DNA of 64,000 nt, taken from the NCBI GenBank assembly GCA_014377485.1, contig JACMPM010000029.1, forward strand, positions 1 through 64,000, in the 5' to 3' direction. The translations under genes were made by a program, and so were the position numbers. A model generated the notes under the pieces. It saw only the letters and a program-made list of their open reading frames with translations. It did no database searches and was not told the DNA's origin. Positions within the stretch are counted from its first letter, which is position 1; each line of letters begins with the position of its first letter. Below, piece by piece: positions 37,027 through 45,304 of the stretch. This DNA is from Bacteriovorax sp. (GTDB lineage Bacteria; Bdellovibrionota; Bacteriovoracia; Bacteriovoracales; Bacteriovoracaceae).

Positions 37027-38175
37027 CTAATAAATATTTGTTTCCCAAGTAGCTTCCAAATCTTCTGTAATAGTTAGATAAAGTGCTTTTAAACTAGCGA
37101 CATTAAGCACTAAAAAATAAGTTGGGATGGAGAAAATTTTCCCCAATTTTCCTGGAATATGCCATTTTAATCCTAATATTGCTAAAGCATAACAAATCAT
37201 TTGGGCATGTAAAAGAAATGTTACGACCGCATTGTTAGCATAAAAATAACTTGTAATGCTTGTTAAAAATAAGGCAAGCAAAAATATCGGCATTAGCCAT
37301 CTTAAAACTTTATGCCCAATTAATTGTAACAAAGAAACATAGTTTTTTGACTTTATTAAAAATCGAGATCCATAAAGAAAACCTTTCATTCCACCCCGTA
37401 TTACCCTAACTCTCATTGAAAATTCCTGAGAGGGCTTTTGGGTTGTCCTTTCATAAGTTAAAGCTTCTTTTTCAAAAACAACTCGATAACCTTGGGATAT
37501 AATCATCAAAGGCTCAGTAAAATCTTCAATTATATTTGGAGGAAGTACATGATAAAGTTTTCTCCTGAAGGCATTAATGCATCCTATGGCACCTGTTAGG
37601 GTCCAAAGCTTACTCTGAGCATTTTTTATGGAACTCTCGTAACTCCAATAAATTTTGGTCGCAAGCCCCATGGTTCCTTCATTTTGCTCAAAATATTTCA
37701 AACTTCCACTCACCATTCCAACACTTTCATCTGAAAAATTTTGAACCATTTTGCATATAGCATCACTTTCATACATGCCAGTAGCATCGGAGAAGACAAT
37801 AATATCACTTTTATCCATTAAAACGGCTTGATTGCGCGCTTCCGTTTTACCGACTCTGCCCTCAACTCGATAAAGCTTAACACCAAAATCAGAAAAGCTT
37901 TTTACGATCTCGTCTGTATTATCAGTTGAACCATCAGACACAACGACAATTTCGAATTTATCTTTTGGATAATTTGTTAACAAAGCGTTATTTATTTTTT
38001 CAGCAATAATTTTTTCTTCATTATAAGCAGCAATTAATAAGCTTACTGTAGGATAATATTGTAATTCTTTCTTAACTTTGTGATTTGAAAAAATTGAAAA
38101 GATGAAAATAGTTAATGGATATCCTATGTAGGCGAAAAGTATTATTCCAACAAGAACGTACAACAAAAAATTCAT
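37027..38175 (-). CDS. Membrane-bound GT2-family glycosyltransferase
   Basis: This 382-residue protein has one N-terminal membrane helix (LLYVLVGIILFAYIGYPL), a GT2 catalytic domain (about 40-290) and three or so C-terminal helices. Catalytic motifs are SLLIAAYNEEKII, VSDGSTDNTDE, a DxD-like FSDATGMY and EDFTEPLM, followed by RVRVIRGGMKG at the position of the QxxRW-type motif. It resembles processive or IcaA/ExoM-like synthases but lacks the full QxxRW, so transfer of a single sugar is equally possible. It overlaps the reading space of its neighbours closely (one base from the ligase gene, seven from the methyltransferase), indicating one transcript. Confidence 0.88.
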   Translation of the reverse strand: MNFLLYVLVGIILFAYIGYPLTIFIFSIFSNHKVKKELQYYPTVSLLIAAYNEEKIIAEKINNALLTNYPKDKFEIVVVSDGSTDNTDEIVKSFSDFGVKLYRVEGRVGKTEARNQAVLMDKSDIIVFSDATGMYESDAICKMVQNFSDESVGMVSGSLKYFEQNEGTMGLATKIYWSYESSIKNAQSKLWTLTGAIGCINAFRRKLYHVLPPNIIEDFTEPLMIISQGYRVVFEKEALTYERTTQKPSQEFSMRVRVIRGGMKGFLYGSRFLIKSKNYVSLLQLIGHKVLRWLMPIFLLALFLTSITSYFYANNAVVTFLLHAQMICYALAILGLKWHIPGKLGKIFSIPTYFLVLNVASLKALYLTITEDLEATWETNIY

Positions 38176-38176
38176 T

Positions 38177-39637
38177 TTAAATTAGACCTCTTTTATGAAG
38201 AGCTCCCATTAATCCGTATGATGTTACTTTAACATGATCCTTCCGATAGAGCTGTCCAGAAGCTACAACAATACCTAATAAAATATACGGATATAAAATA
38301 TAAGTATGGGAGAGGAAAGAAATTGTAGTGCCATAGGCAATCATCGCCAAAATATACTCAGGGTGTACAAAACGCATCCGCCAGGCAGACCTAAAGGCAT
38401 AGACCCAAACTGCCATATAAAAGATAAACCCCATAATACCTGTTTCAGCAAGGGCGAGAATCCATGCTGAATGGGCAGTTTTGTTGGCCCCTTCTGAACC
38501 TACAAAACCATCGGTATACTCGAGAAGTTTATTGTTATAACTGCCATAGCCAATTCCAAAAATAGGATTTTTTATACCCATTCTAATACCGGCTTCCCAA
38601 TAAATTTTTCGATTATTGGTAGATCCTGAAATATCAGCTTCATCTCTTTTTATTAATGACATTACACCCATGCTTAAAAAAAGACTTACTACTAAAACGA
38701 CAGAAGCTATTTTTTTATTACTCGCTTTCAACCAAAAGAAGGCAGCAATCAATGCGCCCATACCAAGGATCGCCCCTCTTGATTTTGATAGCCAAATTAA
38801 ATAGCTATAAAAAACTACAATCAATAACGATAACGAATATTTCAAAAATTTATTTTTTATAACATTAAGAAAAACTAAAGCAAAAGGAATCGATAAAATC
38901 ATAATTGCAGCAATATCATTTGAGTTTTCTAAAATTCCAAAACTCTTCAAACGAGCACCCTCGGCCAAATCCCCTAGCACCATAGATCGGTAAAATGAAA
39001 CAAAGGCTTTTTCAGTTATTCCTAAAACAAGGGCGGCCTGAATAGGAAATATAAATTCTTTTTTATCAACAACATTTACGATTAAGTAATAGATGACAAT
39101 ATTTTTAATGAATATTTCGCCAAATTCTTCCAGCCCTCTTGCAGAGTTACCCGATGGGAGAATGGAGAAAAAAGTCCAGCAAGTAAAAAAGAAAAGCATA
39201 GTATTGGCAAAGTTCCAACTAAAGAAAAACTGCTTTCTAATCACTTTGTGAACAAGAAAACTTGCAACAACAATAATAAAAACATCTCTCAACATAGAAT
39301 TCATTACTTCATTATGAAAGAATTCCCATGGTCTTGAGATTAATAAAAAAATAAAAAAAGCGACTGCAAATTTTGGATCAAATAAAAGCAAGGAGATGAA
39401 GAGAGCATAAGTTAATGAAAGAACTATTAACCCTGATCCCCACTCATGAAGGAAAAGAAAAAATAGTCCAAGGAAAATCCCAGTGAGCAGAGAAAAGATA
39501 ACTCCTTTAGAAATTTTCCGTACAGGATTAAATGTTTTAGCGACTTGATCTTTCCATGCATAGTAAAGGAAAAACAAACAAAGTAATGCCGCTACAAATT
39601 GATGAATGATAAATAAATACTCTTCCCCGTTCAACAT
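38177..39637 (-). CDS. O-antigen ligase/polymerase family membrane protein
   Basis: The 486-residue protein is almost wholly hydrophobic with about 11-12 membrane helices. The long periplasmic loop holds the Wzy_C/WaaL signature: GIRMGIKNPIFGIGYGSYN and TAHSAWILALAETG (about 345-400), preceded by SKSRGAILG (about 281-289). Proteins of this family polymerise repeat units or transfer glycans to a lipid or protein acceptor in the periplasm. Given the neighbouring Wzz- and Wza-like genes, a Wzy-type polymerase is the simplest role, but ligase cannot be excluded. GGAA seven bases before the ATG supports the start. It is 12 bp downstream of the Wzz-like gene. Confidence 0.88.
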   Translation of the reverse strand: MLNGEEYLFIIHQFVAALLCLFFLYYAWKDQVAKTFNPVRKISKGVIFSLLTGIFLGLFFLFLHEWGSGLIVLSLTYALFISLLLFDPKFAVAFFIFLLISRPWEFFHNEVMNSMLRDVFIIVVASFLVHKVIRKQFFFSWNFANTMLFFFTCWTFFSILPSGNSARGLEEFGEIFIKNIVIYYLIVNVVDKKEFIFPIQAALVLGITEKAFVSFYRSMVLGDLAEGARLKSFGILENSNDIAAIMILSIPFALVFLNVIKNKFLKYSLSLLIVVFYSYLIWLSKSRGAILGMGALIAAFFWLKASNKKIASVVLVVSLFLSMGVMSLIKRDEADISGSTNNRKIYWEAGIRMGIKNPIFGIGYGSYNNKLLEYTDGFVGSEGANKTAHSAWILALAETGIMGFIFYMAVWVYAFRSAWRMRFVHPEYILAMIAYGTTISFLSHTYILYPYILLGIVVASGQLYRKDHVKVTSYGLMGALHKRGLI

Positions 39638-39649
39638 TTTATATTTCCG

Positions 39650-40876
39650 CTATATAGTCTGAATTCTTCCTGAGGAGTCCTCTAAATTTTTAGCTTCATC
39701 ATTTTCTTGTATAAAAATTAGTTTATTAGACATCAGTTGCGTTTCATCTATATGAGGTAGTATTCCCAGATACTCACCTTTTAATAATAAGGCTAAATCC
39801 TTAGTTGCATCTATAGAATCTAAACTCATAACTTCTTTATAAAATACGTATCCAAAACAGGCGATTAATCCAATCATAAATCCAAGGCTGGCAAAAAGTC
39901 TTTTCTTTGGAAATAATGGACTAGTTGGATATTGAGGAGATTCAATTATCCCAATGTAACTAGGTAAGCTTTTTCTTTCGATATCTAATGCGATATTTAT
40001 ATCATTAAATTTTGAATATAACTTAGCAGCAATAGTGTTTTGAATTTCGGCATTCCCCGCCATCATTAATGGAGCGTCATTGTATTCTTTCATCGTTTTA
40101 GAATCTTGGTCTGGTGTGACTCCAGATTCATTATTTTTAGGTTCATTAACCCAATTTTCTAAAGTTGCTTTTCTTTGCTCTAGTTTTACGATTCTTGGAT
40201 GTTGAATATTAAATTGTAACTTTAAGGCATTGATATCCAAATTAATCTTGGCAATCTCTGAACGTAGAACGGTTGGATTTTTTGATGCCAATGCATTTGA
40301 AGAAATATCTGAATCTGTAATATGTTTTGTCACGTTTACTGACTCTAACTTTTTCAAAATTGTTCTTTTCGCAATCTCAATAGTCTCGATACGTGAATCA
40401 ATAAAATATGAACGAACCGTATCCATTACTTTTTTCGAGACCTCATAAGTAACATTTGGGTCACTATGCATGAATCCTATACGATAAGACTGTCCACCTG
40501 TAGAAAACAGAATAAACTGGTCTCTTAGGTATTGACGTCTTTTTGACAATTCAAAGGGAGGTAAATTCTTAGGATAGATATTATAAGTATTACCTATTTG
40601 ATCGATAAATTCATCGCTCATTACTTCTTTAACCATTGACTCCACAGTTTGAGTCATTTCCTGAATCGAATTCATTCCGGGAATAACTTCACTAATTAAA
40701 GCATTTTTAAAATATTTAGAATAAATATTTAATTCAAAGTCCGTACGATAAGTTTTTGGCAAAATAAAACTTAACTGGACCATGCTTAACACAGATATAC
40801 CCATGATAATCAACAATGGTTTTTTGTGGGTAAGGAGTAAGTTTAAGAAATCTTTGATGTAAATTTTTTCTTTCAT
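39650..40876 (-). CDS. Wzz/GumC-like polysaccharide chain-length protein
   Basis: The 408-residue protein has the co-polymerase layout: short cytoplasmic N-terminus, first helix (KPLLIIMGISVLSMVQLSF, about 19-37), a large periplasmic part with coiled-coil segments (about 200-240), a proline-rich motif SPQYPTSPLFPKK just before the second helix (LFASLGFMIGLIACFGYVFY), and a cytoplasmic tail of about 50 residues. It controls chain length and couples polymerisation to the Wza-like exporter. The kinase domain that is often fused in Wzc is absent and may be represented by the separate ATPase-like protein encoded just upstream (gap eight bases). No strong ribosome site is visible before the ATG, suggesting coupled translation. 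Confidence 0.9.
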   Translation of the reverse strand: MKEKIYIKDFLNLLLTHKKPLLIIMGISVLSMVQLSFILPKTYRTDFELNIYSKYFKNALISEVIPGMNSIQEMTQTVESMVKEVMSDEFIDQIGNTYNIYPKNLPPFELSKRRQYLRDQFILFSTGGQSYRIGFMHSDPNVTYEVSKKVMDTVRSYFIDSRIETIEIAKRTILKKLESVNVTKHITDSDISSNALASKNPTVLRSEIAKINLDINALKLQFNIQHPRIVKLEQRKATLENWVNEPKNNESGVTPDQDSKTMKEYNDAPLMMAGNAEIQNTIAAKLYSKFNDINIALDIERKSLPSYIGIIESPQYPTSPLFPKKRLFASLGFMIGLIACFGYVFYKEVMSLDSIDATKDLALLLKGEYLGILPHIDETQLMSNKLIFIQENDEAKNLEDSSGRIQTI

Positions 40877-40884
40877 AGTTTTTA

Positions 40885-41466
40885 TTATTTGTTGTAAATA
40901 ATTCCTAATAATTTTTTTCTATTTATTTCGATATCATTTTTTACTTTGTTGGAATGCTCACTTCTGCTTAATATTTTCTCGCTTGAAACTATTAAGTTCG
41001 AATCTGTATTTAACTTTATAAATGAATCTGACTGTGTTACCAGATTAGGTGTATCAACGATCAGAATGTCAACTTGTTCGGATAGATTCGAAATAATACG
41101 ATTAATATATAAACTATCGTGCATGCTTTTAGACCAATTCACATCTAAGTCTTTCAATCTGAAAATTGAAAAAGAAAAAGGGTGACCAATAACTAAGCCA
41201 TCTTTTGTAGTGTAATCTTTCAAGTATAAATTTAAAAGGCTATCCCCTTCGGGGTTTAGATCTACCAATAAGATTTTCAACTTATAAACTTCACTTAATC
41301 CCCGGGCCAAAAGAATTGAAACGGTAGTTTTCCCTTCTAATCGCTCTTCGCTTAGTACTGATAAGCTTTTTAATTTTTTGGTTGCATATTGAAAGTGAAT
41401 TCTTTGCAACATATTGGCAACAGATTCAGACTCCCAAACTTGCTTTAGTTGATTATTAAAATTCAT
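40885..41466 (-). CDS. Degenerate BY-kinase/CpsD-like ATPase
   Basis: This 193-residue protein has the fold pattern of the cytoplasmic half of bacterial tyrosine kinases: a Walker A region SEERLEGKTTVS (about 39-50), Walker A' ILLVDLNPEGD (65-75) and Walker B ILIVDTPN (about 135-142). Compared with active BY-kinases (PGEGKS/T and DADLRRP), the Walker A glycine-proline part is changed to ERLEGKTT and the A' motif to LNPEGD. The C-terminal tyrosine cluster is missing; the chain ends KKLLGIIYNK. It is probably a structural or regulatory partner of the Wzz-like protein rather than an active autokinase. It is first in the run 41466-35009, with AGGA seven bases before the ATG. Confidence 0.72.
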   Translation of the reverse strand: MNFNNQLKQVWESESVANMLQRIHFQYATKKLKSLSVLSEERLEGKTTVSILLARGLSEVYKLKILLVDLNPEGDSLLNLYLKDYTTKDGLVIGHPFSFSIFRLKDLDVNWSKSMHDSLYINRIISNLSEQVDILIVDTPNLVTQSDSFIKLNTDSNLIVSSEKILSRSEHSNKVKNDIEINRKKLLGIIYNK

Positions 41467-41764
41467 GCGATAGTCCTATATTTAATTGTTCTGCGTGATC
41501 ATACCAGTTTAAGAATCAGCTACAAGTTATCATGTAAATGTTATCTATATAATTGACAGAAGATTGACCATTTCCCTTTAATCCATAAACCATGCAAAAT
41601 TTTCATTATTTCCCGGTTTAAAAAGCTTGATTTTAGCAGAAGCCACGAGGATGCACACATTAACAAAAATAATGGTTAATGGTACTTAACTTATCTTTAA
41701 GATTTTTCTCAGAAAGGTGAATTTATCACGAGAAAGCCTTTATTTGGGAGCTAGATCCAATTTT
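41467..41764. other. Upstream region of the chain-length/glycosyltransferase operon, no gene
   Basis: These 298 bases lie between the sugar transferase at 41765 and the BY-kinase-like gene. They contain the promoter candidate at 41498-41525 and a weak inverted sequence (GTGA...TCAC flanked by TTTCTC/GAGAAA) just after the sugar transferase stop. I saw no coding frame. Confidence 0.5.
41498..41525 (-). promoter_or_regulatory. Candidate extended -10 promoter of the chain-length/glycosyltransferase operon
   Basis: Minus-strand TTGTAG (41520-41525) and TATGAT (41498-41503) are 16 bases apart, and TGG precedes the -10 hexamer as in extended -10 promoters. The start point near 41491 would leave a leader of about 25 bases before the ATG at 41466. 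It would drive six genes down to 35009. Confidence 0.5.
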
Positions 41765-42448
41765 TTATGAGTTCTTAAAAAAAGTAAGCATTTTAATAGC
41801 AGTATAATAACTGATGATTACGTTGAATAGAATTGAAGATTTGTTATTAATATAGAATAAATCATATTCTAATTTTTCATGAGCCTTAGCATCGTATGGA
41901 AGACAAACTTGAGCAAGGCCAGTTATACCAGGTTTTACTTCACGACGTCTGCGATAATCTGAAATTTCAGTTTCAAAAATTACCACAAACTCAGGTCTTT
42001 CCGGCCTTGGTCCAACAAAAGACATCTCGCCTAAAACAACATTGAACAACTGTGGCAATTCATCAAAATGACTGGCACGTAAAAATTTTCCAAGGCGAGT
42101 GACTCGTGGATCATTTATTGTTGATAGCATTGGACCAGTTGTAGCTTCTGCATTTTCTATCATTGATCTAAATTTAAAGATATTAAAGTTTTTTCCGCTT
42201 TTCCCAACTCTGACTTGAGAGTAGAAAACATCTCCACCCATCGTTAATTTAATTGCGAGTGAAACAATGAGCATAATCGGAGCAAAAACTATTAATAATG
42301 TAACCGCGAAAAAAGCTTCAAAAGTAGCTTCTGCTCGCTGCCCGATGGTAAGATTTTTAAAAAGATAGGTATCAGTATAAAAAACCGAAGTTAGATCAAA
42401 TTTACTAATATTCAAGGCATTTGAATTTGAAACTGATAAATGATTCAC
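41765..42448 (-). CDS. Initiating sugar transferase (PglC/WcaJ type), copy 2
   Basis: The 227-residue protein is a small monotopic phosphoglycosyl transferase (bacterial sugar transferase family) that loads a sugar phosphate onto undecaprenyl phosphate, the first step of repeat-unit synthesis. It has one hydrophobic re-entrant helix (FFAVTLLIVFAPIMLIVSLAIK, here about 49-70), KFRSMIENAEA, the catalytic Asp-Glu in SHFDELPQL (about 125-133), SFVGPRPERPEF and REVKPGITGLAQV. It aligns end to end without gaps with the protein encoded at 44360-45040. The start is GTG with GGAG eight bases upstream. It stands 159 bp after the PPTase gene. Confidence 0.92.
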   Translation of the reverse strand: MNHLSVSNSNALNISKFDLTSVFYTDTYLFKNLTIGQRAEATFEAFFAVTLLIVFAPIMLIVSLAIKLTMGGDVFYSQVRVGKSGKNFNIFKFRSMIENAEATTGPMLSTINDPRVTRLGKFLRASHFDELPQLFNVVLGEMSFVGPRPERPEFVVIFETEISDYRRRREVKPGITGLAQVCLPYDAKAHEKLEYDLFYINNKSSILFNVIISYYTAIKMLTFFKNS

Positions 42449-42607
42449 AAAATTCGCTCCATCAATAAATATTTAATTAAGATGGAACACTCTTAAGTTA
42501 GGATGGGTTAAAGTTCAACTACATTATGAAGTAAGGGAATTTTTTATAGGTTAAATGGCCTAGACAGGGTGTTTTATGGTCGTTTCCAGGAAATTATTAA
42601 CCAATAA

Positions 42608-43288
42608 TTAATTAGGAATCTCTAAGACTGTTAAGCAATTATTTCCAATAATTTTGAAGCGCCCTTCAAACTGGAATCTTCCTGAAGGACCTAATGACGA
42701 AGTAATCTGAGAAATTAAATCAATTTTAAAGGCTCCAGTGGATGTATCAATTTCTCTGAGAGCAGCTGCTTCAAACCCAAAAAAGCGTTTGGCGCTCGGA
42801 TAAAGTGCTTTATAGAGAGATTCTTTAGCTGAAAAAATAAGTGTCAAGAGATCGTTATCATTTAGAGTTTTATGAGTTTTAAGATCTTCTGCGCTTCTGA
42901 TATATCGAGCCAACTCTAACTTGGCCCTGCCAATAACTTCAAAATCAATACCAATTCCCAATAAAGAGGTATTTTTAGAAACAGCTGCTCCTACCAGGTA
43001 CTGATTATGAGAAATGCTACCTATTACCTCTAATGGCCAAGCAGGAGATCTACTTAAACCTATTGGTAACGAAAGCAGCTCAGAACCAAATTGTATTTCG
43101 TGGGCCTTTGAGGCGCATATTCGGCCTAATAGAAATTCATTTTTTCTATTAGGATGAAAATTATCAATATTTTTATATTCGAGACGGGATGATAAATGTT
43201 TTTGCGAATCACTTAATTCTTCAGCTTTTTTCAAACAAAAAAAGGATGAATGAAGAAAAAGTGAATTCCAATTTTCAGTTGAATCCAT
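42608..43288 (-). CDS. 4'-phosphopantetheinyl transferase, EntD/Sfp type
   Basis: This 226-residue enzyme transfers phosphopantetheine from CoA to the serine of carrier domains. Family motifs are LLGRICASKAHEIQFG, VIGSISHNQYLVGAAVS, GIGIDFEVIG with the magnesium-binding Asp and Glu, and FSAKESLYKALYP with the W/F-x-x-KE-x-x-x-K pattern. It is the obvious candidate to activate the four carrier domains (Ser552, Ser1544, Ser512, Ser1566) of the NRPS-PKS system 14 kb away; no other PPTase is seen in the window. It begins four bases after galE with no ribosome site of its own, so it is co-translated with a sugar gene rather than with the NRPS. Confidence 0.93.
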   Translation of the reverse strand: MDSTENWNSLFLHSSFFCLKKAEELSDSQKHLSSRLEYKNIDNFHPNRKNEFLLGRICASKAHEIQFGSELLSLPIGLSRSPAWPLEVIGSISHNQYLVGAAVSKNTSLLGIGIDFEVIGRAKLELARYIRSAEDLKTHKTLNDNDLLTLIFSAKESLYKALYPSAKRFFGFEAAALREIDTSTGAFKIDLISQITSSLGPSGRFQFEGRFKIIGNNCLTVLEIPN

Positions 43289-43292
43289 ATTA

Positions 43293-44264
43293 TTACTTTA
43301 ATTTCTTTTCCCAATCAATGGCAGATTTAACTATATAAGATAGATCATCATATTTCGGAGTCCATCCAAGAATATTTTTAATCTTCTCGGCCTTTGAAAT
43401 AAGCGTGACCGCATCCCCTTCTCTGCGAGGGGCCATCTCAACAGCTAATTTTTCACCAGTTATTGCTTCAACTGTATTGAGTACTTCTTTTACTGAAAAG
43501 CCATGGCCGTAACCACAGTTTAGTATTTGAGATTTTATATTTGTATCTAAATAATTGAGAGCATCTAAATGGGCCTGGGCCAAATCATCAACATGTATAT
43601 AATCTCTGATACAAGTACCATCCGGTGTAGGATAATCATCTCCGAAAATAGACATACCGGTCCTTTTACCTGCAACAACTTCTGCCGCAGTTTTTAATAA
43701 ATGAGTCGCTTTTGGTGTCGACTGGCCAATTTTCCCGGTAGAGCTTGCACCGGCAACATTAAAATAACGTAAGGCCACGTAGGAGAACTCGTGAGCACTA
43801 GACACATCTTGCAGCATCCATTCAGTCATTAATTTAGACCGCCCATAAGGATTTATGGGACTGGGAAAAGTTTCTTCTGAAGCGACTCCGCCCTCTGGCA
43901 TTCCATAGACTGCGGCCGTAGAAGAAAAAATAAATTTCTTAGTTTTAAACTTTAAACAAGTCTTTAAAAGTTTCAAAGAAAGCTCAGTATTATTGTGATA
44001 ATAAAGTGCAGGATTGGTTACACTTTCTGGAACGACTATGCTCCCGGCAAAATGTAAAACAGCTTCAATATTATGATCTGTAAAAATAGTGTCTAGAAGT
44101 TTTTGATCGTTGAGTTCTCCCACGATCAATTTTCCAAAAAGTACATTTTCACGTCTTCCAGTGGAAAGATTGTCGAGTATAATAATATCTTTCGCTTCAG
44201 CACCTAATAGACTAACGACGTGGGAGCCGATATAGCCGGCACCGCCTGTTACTAAAATACTCAT
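43293..44264 (-). CDS. galE: UDP-glucose 4-epimerase
   Basis: I choose the ATG at 44264 (323 residues) because MSILVTGGAGYIGSH is the normal N-terminus; the longer frame adds 15 unrelated residues. NAD-dependent enzyme interconverting UDP-glucose and UDP-galactose (or the N-acetyl forms), supplying donors to the locus. Visible: NAD loop GGAGYIGS, DNLSTG, the Ser-Tyr-Lys triad as FSSTAAVYG and NPYGRSKLM, LRYFNVAG, GTCIRDYIHVDDLA and the GYGHGFSVKEVL substrate loop, all near perfect for GalE. It is 95 bp downstream of the first sugar transferase and four bases upstream of the PPTase gene. Confidence 0.95.
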   Translation of the reverse strand: MSILVTGGAGYIGSHVVSLLGAEAKDIIILDNLSTGRRENVLFGKLIVGELNDQKLLDTIFTDHNIEAVLHFAGSIVVPESVTNPALYYHNNTELSLKLLKTCLKFKTKKFIFSSTAAVYGMPEGGVASEETFPSPINPYGRSKLMTEWMLQDVSSAHEFSYVALRYFNVAGASSTGKIGQSTPKATHLLKTAAEVVAGKRTGMSIFGDDYPTPDGTCIRDYIHVDDLAQAHLDALNYLDTNIKSQILNCGYGHGFSVKEVLNTVEAITGEKLAVEMAPRREGDAVTLISKAEKIKNILGWTPKYDDLSYIVKSAIDWEKKLK

Positions 44265-44359
44265 TTCCAAAAAACCTCTTTTAAATGTTGGCTTGCTAGA
44301 TTCTAGCACTATTTAGCATAAAATCAGCTTTATCCTATTATTATAAAAGATTAAGAATC

Positions 44360-45040
44360 TTAGTTCTTATAGAATGTGACCATTTTAAGAGCAGTATAAT
44401 AAGAAATGATGAAATTGAATAATAATGACTTTTGGTTATCGATATAAAAAACATCGTACTCAAGTTTTTCTTTAGCTGTAGCATCATATGGGAGGCAGAT
44501 TTGGGCCAATCCTGTAATGCCAGGTTTTACTTCTCTCCTGCGGGAGTACTGATCAATTTCTCGCTCATAATTTTCAACAAACTCTGGCCGTTCAGGGCGT
44601 GGTCCAATAAAAGACATATCTCCATGAATGACATTCATTAATTGGGGAAGTTCATCAAAATGACTTGAGCGTAAAAACTTACCTAATTTAGTCACTCTGG
44701 GATCATCTTTAGATGAGAGCCTTGGACCAGATTCTGCTTCTGCGTTTTCAATCATAGTGCGGAATTTAATTATCAAAAAATGATTTCCATGCCTTCCAAC
44801 TCTTGTCTGTGTGTAAAAAACACTTCCACCCATCGTGTATTTTATTGCTACGGATACCGCAAGCATGATGGGAAGAAAAACAATTAGCAGGAAAAAAGCA
44901 AAAAATGTTTCAATAACACTCATCACTTTTTCACTTAAAGTAAGACGATTGAATAGAAAACTGTCTGTATAAAAAATATTAACCATGTCGAATTGTTCAA
45001 TATTTAAAGACGCCTTGTTGTTAACTACCAGATTGTTCAT
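44360..45040 (-). CDS. Initiating sugar transferase (PglC/WcaJ type), copy 1
   Basis: The start is the ATG at 45040 (226 residues), which overlaps the stop of the upstream 77-residue gene as ATGA; GGGGA lies nine bases upstream. The protein has the same layout as its paralogue at 41765-42448: hydrophobic helix FFAFFLLIVFLPIMLAVSVAIK (about 48-69), TRVGRHGNHFLIIKFRTM, Asp-Glu in SHFDELPQL, SFIGPRPERPEF and REVKPGITGLAQI. It should attach the first sugar phosphate to undecaprenyl phosphate. Two initiating enzymes in one locus may serve different first sugars, different conditions or different polymers. Translation is probably coupled to the small upstream gene. Confidence 0.93.
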   Translation of the reverse strand: MNNLVVNNKASLNIEQFDMVNIFYTDSFLFNRLTLSEKVMSVIETFFAFFLLIVFLPIMLAVSVAIKYTMGGSVFYTQTRVGRHGNHFLIIKFRTMIENAEAESGPRLSSKDDPRVTKLGKFLRSSHFDELPQLMNVIHGDMSFIGPRPERPEFVENYEREIDQYSRRREVKPGITGLAQICLPYDATAKEKLEYDVFYIDNQKSLLFNFIISYYTALKMVTFYKN

Positions 45041-45270
45041 ACAGTAAGTCCCCAACATTTTACACCCTCATTTCTTTCACAAATAAAGTGGTGGTTTAAT
45101 TTTTCTATAAGCCAATTAGGAGTAATGGTTTCATTTAAAAAAATAATTTTTCCTTCTGGATCAAAATGAAAAGATACAAACTCTTCCTCATCTCTTAGTT
45201 TTTCTGTATGTATTTTTTCTATATGCTTAGAGATGTGTGTCTTTTTTTTGCGTTTATATTTTTTATTCAC
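45037..45270 (-). CDS. Small basic protein, unknown function, coupled to sugar transferase
   Basis: The best start is the GTG at 45270 (77 residues): AAGGAGG stands five bases upstream, a near-perfect ribosome site, while the ATG at 45288 has none and lies before that site. The N-terminal third is strongly basic (MNKKYKRKKKTHISKH), the rest reads like a compact domain (FHFDPEGKIIFLNETITPNWL ... HHFICERNEGVKCWG, written in part) with two cysteines near the end. I do not recognise it. Its stop overlaps the sugar transferase ATG by four bases, so it should be co-translated and might regulate or localise that enzyme. A sigma-54-like promoter sits just upstream. Confidence 0.7.
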   Translation of the reverse strand: MNKKYKRKKKTHISKHIEKIHTEKLRDEEEFVSFHFDPEGKIIFLNETITPNWLIEKLNHHFICERNEGVKCWGLTV

Positions 45271-45304
45271 TTCTTCCTCCTTAAACATTTAGTTTCAGAT
45301 TGAC

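Noticed and set aside
41498-41512. TGG-T-ATGATCACGC before the BY-kinase-like gene as a second sigma-54 site
   Set aside because: GG and GC are nine bases apart instead of ten and the flanks do not fit; the sigma-70-type reading is better.
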